A stretch of 19,427 nt of DNA from Gemmatimonadota bacterium (lineage in GTDB: Bacteria; Gemmatimonadota; Gemmatimonadetes; Gemmatimonadales; GWC2-71-9): assembly GCA_003221985.1 (NCBI GenBank), contig QHUQ01000034.1, positions 1-19,427 of the forward strand, read 5' to 3'. Shown here piece by piece: positions 13,523 through 19,427 of the stretch. Made by a program: the position numbers and the translations under genes. Numbering within the stretch: position 1 is the stretch's first letter; each line of letters starts with the position of its first letter. The notes beneath the pieces are model-generated. The model was given only the letters and a program-made list of their open reading frames with translations, was not told where the DNA came from and did no database searches.

Positions 13523-15564
13523 TGCTCCTGTCGCGCCGCATCGACGACAAGGAGATTCAGCTCAAGCGTCAGAACAAGATCTTCTTTCAGATCTCCGGCG
13601 CCGGGCACGAAGGCGTGCTCGTCGCCGCCGGCAAAGCGCTGCGGCCCGGCTACGACTGGTTCTATCCCTACTATCGCGACCGGGCGCTGTGCCTGACCCT
13701 CGGCATGACGCCGACGGAGATGCTGCTCGCGGGGGTCGGGGCCGCGGACGACCCCAATTCGGGCGGCCGCCAGATGCCTTCCCACTGGGGCCACAAGCAG
13801 CTCAACATCGTGAGCCAGTCGAGCCCCACCGGCACGCAATTCCTCCAGTCGGTCGGCTGCGCGGAGGCGTGGCTCCGCTACGACCGGATCGACGAGATCA
13901 AAGACAAACCGATCCACGGCGACGAGATGGTCTATTGCTCCGCCGGTGACGGCACGACCAGCGAGGGCGAATGGTGGGAAGCGTTGAACAGCGCCACCAA
14001 CCTCAAGCTGCCGGTGCTGTTCCTCATCGAGGACAACAAATACGCGATCTCCGTGCCGATCGAGGTGCAGACCGCCGGCGGCTCCGTATCCAGGCTGGTG
14101 AGCGACTTCCCCAACCTGTTCATCGAAGAGGTGGACGGCTGCGACCCAGTCGCTTCTCATGCCGCCATCACGCGCGCCGCGGAGTGGTGTCGCCAGCGCA
14201 AGGGGCCGGCGCTCGTGCACGCGCACGTGATACGGCCGTACTCGCACTCGCTGTCCGATGATGAGATTCTCTACAAGCCTCCGCGCGAGCGCGAGGAAGA
14301 AGCGAAGCGTGACCCCGTCACGGCGTTCCCCAAACGCCTGCTCGACGAGGGCGTCGCCACGGAGTCCGAGATCGAGGCCATCAAGGCGCAGGTGGAAGAA
14401 GAGATACAGGTCGCGGCGGACATGGCGCTCGCGTCGCCGCAACCCAAGCCCGAGACCGCGTTGCTCTGGGTCTATTCACCCGACGTCGATCCGACGTCGG
14501 AGCAATTCGATACGGAAGACGATCCGCACTTCACCGGCGAGCCCACCACGATGGTGGATTTGCTGAATGGGTGCATGAAAGACGAGATGACGCGCGACCC
14601 GCGCATCGTGGTCTTCGGCCAGGACGTCGCGGACGTCAGCCGGGAGCAATACCTGAAGGAAGTGAAGGGCAAGGGCGGCGTGTTCAAGGTGACGTGGGGC
14701 CTGCAGCGCCAGTTCGGCGGCAACCGCGTCTACAACTCGCCGCTCGCCGAAGCCAACATCATCGGACGCGCGGTCGGCCTCGCGACGCGCGGGCTGAAGC
14801 CCGTCGTCGAAATCCAGTTCTTCGATTACATCTGGCCGGCATATCACCAGCTGCGCAACGAGCTGGCGACGATCCGCTGGCGCTCGAGCAACGCATTCAG
14901 CGCGCCCGTGGTCGTGCGCGTGACGTACGGCGGCTACCTGAAGGGCGGCTCCGTGTACCACTCGCAGACCGGCGCCGTCGTCTTCACGTCCGTTCCGGGG
15001 CTGCGGGTCATCTGCCCGTCCACCGCCCTGGATGCCAACGGGCTGCTGCGCACGGCGATTCGCTGCGACGATCCCGTCCTCTTCCTCGAACACAAGCACC
15101 TCTACCGCCAGACCTACAACAAAGCCCCGAATCCCGGCCCCAACTTCATGATTCCGTTCGGCAAAGCGAAGGTGGTGCGGGAGGGGACGGCGCTGACGGT
15201 GGTCGCGTATGGAGCGGTGGTGCAGCGTGCGCTCGTGGCTGCCAAGGGGGTGGAGGAGAGCGCGGGCATCAGCGTCGAAGTCATCGACCTGCGCTCGCTG
15301 TCGCCCGTGGACTGGGGCACGATCGAAGCCTCCATCCGCAAGACCAACCGGGTGATCGTCGCCTACGAAGACGCGCAATCGTGGGGCTACGGCGCCGAAA
15401 TCGCGGCGCGTATCGCGGACCAGTGTTTCACGTGGCTGGATGCGCCGGTCAAGCGCGTGGCGTCGACGGACACGTTCGTCGGGTACGCGCCCGAGCTCGA
15501 GGACTACATTCTGCCCCAGGTGGAGGATCTCGCGGCGGCGATGCGCGAGCTGCATGCCTTCTAA
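13465..15564 (+). CDS. Fused alpha/beta E1 of branched-chain 2-oxoacid dehydrogenase type
   Basis: Thiamine-diphosphate decarboxylase component of a 2-oxoacid dehydrogenase complex, probably for branched-chain (2-oxoisovalerate-type) substrates. About 699 residues join the alpha half ([49 protein letters not shown]; the ThDP motif [11 protein letters not shown] to IEDNKYAIS) to the beta half starting near residue 360 ([51 protein letters not shown]). Homology starts upstream of the first suitable ATG (13510): the codon at 13465 is ACG in ACG-GCG-ACG-AAG, where an ATG would be expected. An earlier in-frame ATG at 13303 lies deep in the S41 gene and is unlikely. The E2 and E3 subunits are not in the window. 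It overlaps the next gene by 11 nt. Confidence 0.9.
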   Translation, partial: TATKTRTLQKADLLDMYRLMLLSRRIDDKEIQLKRQNKIFFQISGAGHEGVLVAAGKALRPGYDWFYPYYRDRALCLTLGMTPTEMLLAGVGAADDPNSGGRQMPSHWGHKQLNIVSQSSPTGTQFLQSVGCAEAWLRYDRIDEIKDKPIHGDEMVYCSAGDGTTSEGEWWEALNSATNLKLPVLFLIEDNKYAISVPIEVQTAGGSVSRLVSDFPNLFIEEVDGCDPVASHAAITRAAEWCRQRKGPALVHAHVIRPYSHSLSDDEILYKPPREREEEAKRDPVTAFPKRLLDEGVATESEIEAIKAQVEEEIQVAADMALASPQPKPETALLWVYSPDVDPTSEQFDTEDDPHFTGEPTTMVDLLNGCMKDEMTRDPRIVVFGQDVADVSREQYLKEVKGKGGVFKVTWGLQRQFGGNRVYNSPLAEANIIGRAVGLATRGLKPVVEIQFFDYIWPAYHQLRNELATIRWRSSNAFSAPVVVRVTYGGYLKGGSVYHSQTGAVVFTSVPGLRVICPSTALDANGLLRTAIRCDDPVLFLEHKHLYRQTYNKAPNPGPNFMIPFGKAKVVREGTALTVVAYGAVVQRALVAAKGVEESAGISVEVIDLRSLSPVDWGTIEASIRKTNRVIVAYEDAQSWGYGAEIAARIADQCFTWLDAPVKRVASTDTFVGYAPELEDYILPQVEDLAAAMRELHAF

Positions 15565-18500
15565 GCGGGGGGCGGCACTCGCCTACACATTCCTATTCTT
15601 TCTGTCGGGCGCCACCGGGCTCATCTACGAGCTCCTCTGGGTCCGCGTCCTGTATCAATCCTTCGGTTCGACAATTCAATCGGTCACGACCGTCGTGGCC
15701 GCCTACATGGGCGGCCTCGGCCTGGGTGCCTGGCTGCTGGGACGCAGGGCGGATCGCGCGCCGCGCCCGGCGGTGCTGTACGGCTGGCTCGAGATCGCGA
15801 TCGGCGTCTTCGGCATCATCTCCCCGTTGGTGCTCGCGCTCGCGCACTGGGCCTACATCGGAATCGCGGGCGCGCTTGGCCTCGAAGGCGGCGCGGTCAC
15901 CGTCGCGCTGCGCTTCGGGCTCGCCGCGCTGGTGTTACTCATCCCCACGACACTCATGGGCGGCACCCTGCCGGTGTTGACCCGGGCGCTCATGGGCGAG
16001 GATCGGGGGCTGCTGAAGCCGTGGCTTGGCCGTCTCTATGGCCTGAATACGCTCGGTGCCATGACCGGCACCGCGCTCGCCGGATTCTTTCTGATCGAGT
16101 TTGCCGGTGTTCGTGCCTCGCTGTGGGCGACGGCCGCGGTCAACCTCGCGATTGGCGCCGCTGCGATCGCACTGGGGCGCGACCAGAGTGTCCTTGACCC
16201 CGGGCGCCAGCCCGGGGACGAACCAATACCGACTCGTGATCACTTGAGAACTCTGGCCCTGATCCTGCTCGGCCTCACCGCCTTTGCCGCTTTGCTCAAC
16301 GAGATCGCGTGGACTCGCGTCCTGGTGATGGTCGTCGGCGGATCCACCTATGCCTTCACCCTGATCCTGCTGGTCTTCCTCCTCGGCATCGGCCTCGGCA
16401 GCGTGCTGGTCGCCCGGCGCAGCTTGCCGCGCGCTGATACGGCCGCGAGCGCTGCGCTGGCGCAGGGTGTGACGGGCGTCGGCGCCGCCGCCTTGTTTCT
16501 GTTCTTTGGATTGCTGCCGTCCTACATCATTGCCGTGTTCCAGATTCCCGACCTGAGCGCGGCGTCCCGCTTGGGGCTCATGGGTGTGGCGGTCGGTGCA
16601 GTCGTCCTGATTCCGGCGATCGGGATGGGGATGACGTTCCCGCTGCTCACCGATCTCACGGCACGCACGCGCCAAGCGCGCGGCGCCGATGTCGGCGCGG
16701 CCTACGCCCTCAACACGATCGGCAGCATACTCGGCGCGGTGCTCACCGGATTCTTGCTCGTCGTGGTGCTGGGAACCCAGGTCACACTGCGCGTCGGTCT
16801 CGTCGTCAACGGCCTTGCCGCACTCGCGCTTGCGGCAATCGCCGCTCGCGGTGTCGCCGAAGCCTCAGCCGAGCACCGGCGCCTGCGGGTGCGCGTGCTG
16901 GCGGGAGGCGCATTAGGCACCCTGGCCCTGTTGTCTGCTGCGGCGGCGCCGGGGTGGAGTACTCGCCTCATCGACCTCGGCCCCACGATCTACGCGCGCC
17001 AGCGTATGGACAAGGCGGAGCGGCAGCGGTTCCTGGTGCACCGCGGCGTACGCCAGCTGGCGTACCGCGAAGGCCCGAATGCCACCGTGAGTGTGTGGGA
17101 AGGTGAAACGGGCCGGTCGCTGCGGGTGAACGGCAAGGTCGACGGATCCGACCGCGGCGACATGGACACGCAGATCATGCTCGGCCTGGCGCCCGCGGCG
17201 GCGCGCGTCGCGCCGACGTCGGCGCTGGTGATCGGGTACGGAACGGGCGTGACCGCCCACGTGCTTGCCAGCGTCCCCGGGCTGACGCAGGTCAAGGTGG
17301 TCGAGATCGAGCCGGCCGTCGTACAGATGGACAGCTTCTTTCTCGCCGTGAACGACTCGGTGCTCGCCAGGCGCAGAGCGTCCGTCGTCGTCGACGATGC
17401 ACGCAGCGCCTTCCAGCTGGATCGCGAACGGTACGACGTGATCGTTTCCGAGCCGTCCAATCCGTGGGTTGCGGGCATCGCGACGCTCTACACGCCCGAG
17501 TTCTTCCGCATCGCCAAAGCGCGGCTGGCCGATGACGGCGTCTTCTGCCAATGGATCCAGCTGTATCAGCTGCCGCTGCCGGTCGTCGCCGGGATCGTGC
17601 GCAGCCTGCACGAGGTGTTCCCCCACATCAACGTCTGGTTCGGAGGCACGGCCGACCTGATCGTGCTCGCGTCGGCGCGTCCGCTCACCTACGACCACGA
17701 CTGGTTGACGCTGTTGCTGCGTCCGGGCAGTGCAGTACGAACGCTGTCGCGCGAGTGGCTGAACGTCGAATCGCCGGACGAGTACGCCGGCCGCTTACTC
17801 CTCGGGGACTCCGGCGTCGCACGTCTCGTAACGCGCGCGACCTTTCGCCACAGCGATGACCGGCCGCGGCTCGAGTTTGTCGCGGCACGACGCTTCCTCG
17901 ATCCCGACGGCGGGACCTATGCCGTTTTCGACTCGCTCGTGCAGATCGGCAACCGGGGCGACGCGACGTCGCCGTTCCAGCTGCTGCGGATCGTCGCGGC
18001 GCGGCGCAGTGACGCGGGTCTTCTTCCGTACCTCGAGGCTGCGCATCGCACGCAACCGGACGTGGTCGAGTGGAGTGTTCGCACGGCGGGCATCCGTCTG
18101 GCGCTGGGCGATACCGCACAAGCGGATTCGCTCCTCAACGTTGTCATCGCTCACACGCCACGCCCCGACGCGTTGTTGATGCGTGCGCTGCTGGCGGCGG
18201 CGCGTAACAAGCCGTCAGCCGCGCTGGCGCTCAGGGAGGCGCTGGCCGCGGGTGCGGACACCGCGCAGGCACGCGCCGCCCTTGCTTTGCTCGCCGTGCG
18301 GGGCTCCCGCTGGTCGGAAGCCGCGATCCAGGCGCGCGGGGCACTCAGCGCCGCCGAAGGCACATTCCACCATCCCTTCCCCGGAGAATTCCTCTCCCAA
18401 GCGCTCGGCCAGATTGCCCTGGACGCACCGGCTCCCCAGGCCGACAGCGTGCTCAGCTACGCGGCGGCACGTCGTCCCGGCTCGGCGCGGTACCGCGAGC

Positions 18501-18694
18501 TCGCCGCGGTCGCTGCCCTGCGTGCGGGACGCTGCGAGGAGGCCGCCGCGAGCTTCGTCGAGTTGTTGGATTTCGCGCTACAGCGTGACAACGGTCCCGC
18601 GCTGGTACGGGAATGCTGGGCCGGTCAGGAGCCTACGGTGGGGACTGGGACCTCGGCCCGCGGGGCTGCTGCAGGGGGGAAGGCGAAGCACTGA
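15554..18694 (+). CDS. Fused membrane (MFS-like) / spermidine-synthase-like protein with helical C-terminal tail
   Basis: A 1046-residue inner-membrane protein. Residues about 8-430 are hydrophobic helices in two blocks, opening with [20 protein letters not shown] and [20 protein letters not shown], the hallmark of 'fused MFS/spermidine synthase' proteins. A short charged linker (about 212-232) separates the blocks. From about 500 to 760 lies a Rossmann-type spermidine-synthase-like domain: [31 protein letters not shown], and [20 protein letters not shown]. In true aminopropyltransferases an Asp-rich motif sits where SEPSNPW is found, so polyamine synthesis is doubtful. The remainder (about 780-1046) is Ala-rich and probably all-helical, TPR-like. 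The ATG at 15554 lies within the end of the E1 gene. The 3' end overlaps a convergent gene by 62 nt. The substrate is unknown. Confidence 0.87.
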   Translation: MPSKRGAALAYTFLFFLSGATGLIYELLWVRVLYQSFGSTIQSVTTVVAAYMGGLGLGAWLLGRRADRAPRPAVLYGWLEIAIGVFGIISPLVLALAHWAYIGIAGALGLEGGAVTVALRFGLAALVLLIPTTLMGGTLPVLTRALMGEDRGLLKPWLGRLYGLNTLGAMTGTALAGFFLIEFAGVRASLWATAAVNLAIGAAAIALGRDQSVLDPGRQPGDEPIPTRDHLRTLALILLGLTAFAALLNEIAWTRVLVMVVGGSTYAFTLILLVFLLGIGLGSVLVARRSLPRADTAASAALAQGVTGVGAAALFLFFGLLPSYIIAVFQIPDLSAASRLGLMGVAVGAVVLIPAIGMGMTFPLLTDLTARTRQARGADVGAAYALNTIGSILGAVLTGFLLVVVLGTQVTLRVGLVVNGLAALALAAIAARGVAEASAEHRRLRVRVLAGGALGTLALLSAAAAPGWSTRLIDLGPTIYARQRMDKAERQRFLVHRGVRQLAYREGPNATVSVWEGETGRSLRVNGKVDGSDRGDMDTQIMLGLAPAAARVAPTSALVIGYGTGVTAHVLASVPGLTQVKVVEIEPAVVQMDSFFLAVNDSVLARRRASVVVDDARSAFQLDRERYDVIVSEPSNPWVAGIATLYTPEFFRIAKARLADDGVFCQWIQLYQLPLPVVAGIVRSLHEVFPHINVWFGGTADLIVLASARPLTYDHDWLTLLLRPGSAVRTLSREWLNVESPDEYAGRLLLGDSGVARLVTRATFRHSDDRPRLEFVAARRFLDPDGGTYAVFDSLVQIGNRGDATSPFQLLRIVAARRSDAGLLPYLEAAHRTQPDVVEWSVRTAGIRLALGDTAQADSLLNVVIAHTPRPDALLMRALLAAARNKPSAALALREALAAGADTAQARAALALLAVRGSRWSEAAIQARGALSAAEGTFHHPFPGEFLSQALGQIALDAPAPQADSVLSYAAARRPGSARYRELAAVAALRAGRCEEAAASFVELLDFALQRDNGPALVRECWAGQEPTVGTGTSARGAAAGGKAKH
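16198..16217. repeat. Perfect 8-4-8 GC palindrome inside a coding linker
   Basis: CCCCGGGC (16198-16205) and GCCCGGGG (16210-16217) flank GCCA. It sits in the codons of the linker between the two membrane blocks of the fused MFS/spermidine-synthase-like gene. It is enclosed by a looser inverted pair, CCAGAGT (16183-16189) and ACTCTGG (16250-16256). The stretch 16221-16250 is visibly less GC-rich than its surroundings. Confidence 0.55.
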
Positions 18695-19427
18695 GGACGT
18701 CGCGGATCTCGCCCGCGGCCGCAATGACGTGATCCACATCGCGCGACAGCGCGCGCGCCTGTTGCGTCGCGTGCGTCAGATCGCTCAGCACCGCCGCGAC
18801 GCCGGCAGACCGCAGCCGTAGCAAGTCGAAGCGCACATTCTGCATGGCGAGGACGCACGATTCGATTTGCTCCTCGACGTTGCGCCGCCTGCTGAGCAAA
18901 TCGCTCAACGCCTGCCGGTTCCGCTCGAGCAGTGAGAGCTGTCGCTCGCGCTCGCTGCCTTCTTCGTAGCGTTTCACCGACTCGATCCGCACTTCGATGC
19001 GCTCCAGCGCGCCATCGTCGACGTCGGCGCTCATGCCATGCAGCATCCGCGCGAGATCCTCGGCGCGCTTGAGCAGCCCGTCGACCGTCGCCACGACGTC
19101 GGGCAACAGCTTTCGCTCCGACGTCGGGACGCGCTCCATGATCTTGAGGATCGCTTCCCGATCGTTGCGCACCTGCCGGACCTTGTCGACGTTGTGCCCG
19201 AATTCATCGGCTTTGGGCGGAGGCAGATTGCGGCGTGGCCCACTGCCGGAACCGCCCCCCCCCAGCGCCTGCTGCGCGTCGGGCGCGGCCGGACGGTTCA
19301 GCACGTCACGCCAGGAATAACCCGTCTGCCACAGCTTCATGTACTGCGGCAGCAGGCCAAAGGCGGCCCACGGGACGGTCACGAACAACGACCACCCCAG
19401 GCCGCCGCCCTGAATCATGTCGATCAA
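18633..19427 (-). CDS. Membrane-anchored coiled-coil protein, C-terminal part (5' end outside window)
   Basis: The frame is open to the window edge, so only the last 264 residues are seen. It begins within a membrane segment (GLGWSLFVTVPWAAFGLLPQ, preceded by a Gly-rich turn), followed by YMKLWQTGYSWRDVLNRP, a Gly/Pro-rich linker (GGGGSGSGPRRNLPPPK) and about 170 residues of charged, probably coiled-coil helix (ERKLLPDVVATVDGLLKRAE; RERQLSLLERNRQALSDLLS). The tail resembles what I recall at the end of large Ser/Thr protein kinases with a 2TM segment in Gemmatimonadota, but no kinase motif is in the window, so that identity is only a suggestion. The linker is encoded over a run of nine C (19255-19263, + strand). 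It ends at TAG 18633-18635 within the 3' end of the convergent gene. Confidence 0.6.
   Translation of the reverse strand: MIDMIQGGGLGWSLFVTVPWAAFGLLPQYMKLWQTGYSWRDVLNRPAAPDAQQALGGGGSGSGPRRNLPPPKADEFGHNVDKVRQVRNDREAILKIMERVPTSERKLLPDVVATVDGLLKRAEDLARMLHGMSADVDDGALERIEVRIESVKRYEEGSERERQLSLLERNRQALSDLLSRRRNVEEQIESCVLAMQNVRFDLLRLRSAGVAAVLSDLTHATQQARALSRDVDHVIAAAGEIRDVLSASPSPLQQPRGPRSQSPP

Noticed and set aside
15440..15553. Upstream extension of the fused spermidine-synthase-like gene
   Set aside because: The extension is Arg/Ser-rich and reads the end of the E1 gene out of frame; the ATG at 15554 directly precedes the first membrane helix.
14571..15980. Long + strand open frame overlapping the E1 beta half and the next gene
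   Set aside because: It is out of frame with both, strongly Arg/Gly-rich and spans their junction, so it is a shadow frame.
15935..16675. Antisense frame of 246 codons opposite the membrane domain
   Set aside because: Highly charged, Gln/Arg/Glu-rich complement of hydrophobic codons, typical of a shadow; no start context or motif.

Overview
The window is a gene-dense, high-GC bacterial chromosome segment with almost no intergenic DNA. No rRNA, tRNA, CRISPR array, insertion sequence or phage gene was found. My best guess for the source is Gemmatimonadota or a relative. This is inferred from the GC-rich codon usage, the family of secreted TPR proteins, the PDZ/S41 protease, the fused 2-oxoacid dehydrogenase E1 and the FadJ and proline dehydrogenase types. 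No marker gene here settles it.

Region 1 (1-3174, + strand) holds the 3' part of a FadJ-type 3-hydroxyacyl-CoA dehydrogenase, a monofunctional proline dehydrogenase, a small ORF of unknown function and the ribosome-assembly GTPase gene rsgA. rsgA is interrupted by one in-frame TAG. The four genes overlap or nearly touch and look like one operon.

Region 2 (3131-6731) alternates strand gene by gene with no spacer: mazG/ypjD-like (-), DUF1015 (+), DJ-1/PfpI (-), amidohydrolase (+). Both divergent junctions share a CATG in which the two start codons overlap. Both convergent junctions overlap in coding sequence. The amidohydrolase reading frame does not connect to its probable start codon without restoring one base.

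Region 3 (6807-12009) carries four paralogous exported TPR proteins of about 395 residues. The first is separated from the rest by an oppositely oriented flavin reductase gene. The fourth has lost about 130 nt and its frame. A perfect 7-10-7 inverted repeat lies just upstream of the second copy.

Region 4 (11960-18694) continues on the + strand with a secreted PDZ/S41 processing protease, a fused alpha-beta E1 of the branched-chain 2-oxoacid dehydrogenase type, and a large membrane protein with a spermidine-synthase-like domain and a helical C-terminal tail. From 8551 to 18694 all genes are co-oriented and closely spaced or overlapping, so they may form one long transcription unit. The window ends in a convergent, partial gene for a membrane-anchored coiled-coil protein.

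The metabolic theme is amino-acid, fatty-acid and branched-chain 2-oxoacid catabolism next to envelope/periplasmic proteins. The two points most worth following are the TPR-protein array linked to an S41 protease, and the unusual number of damaged gene boundaries (2545, about 5200, about 11805, about 13465). The damage could be real decay or consensus error.
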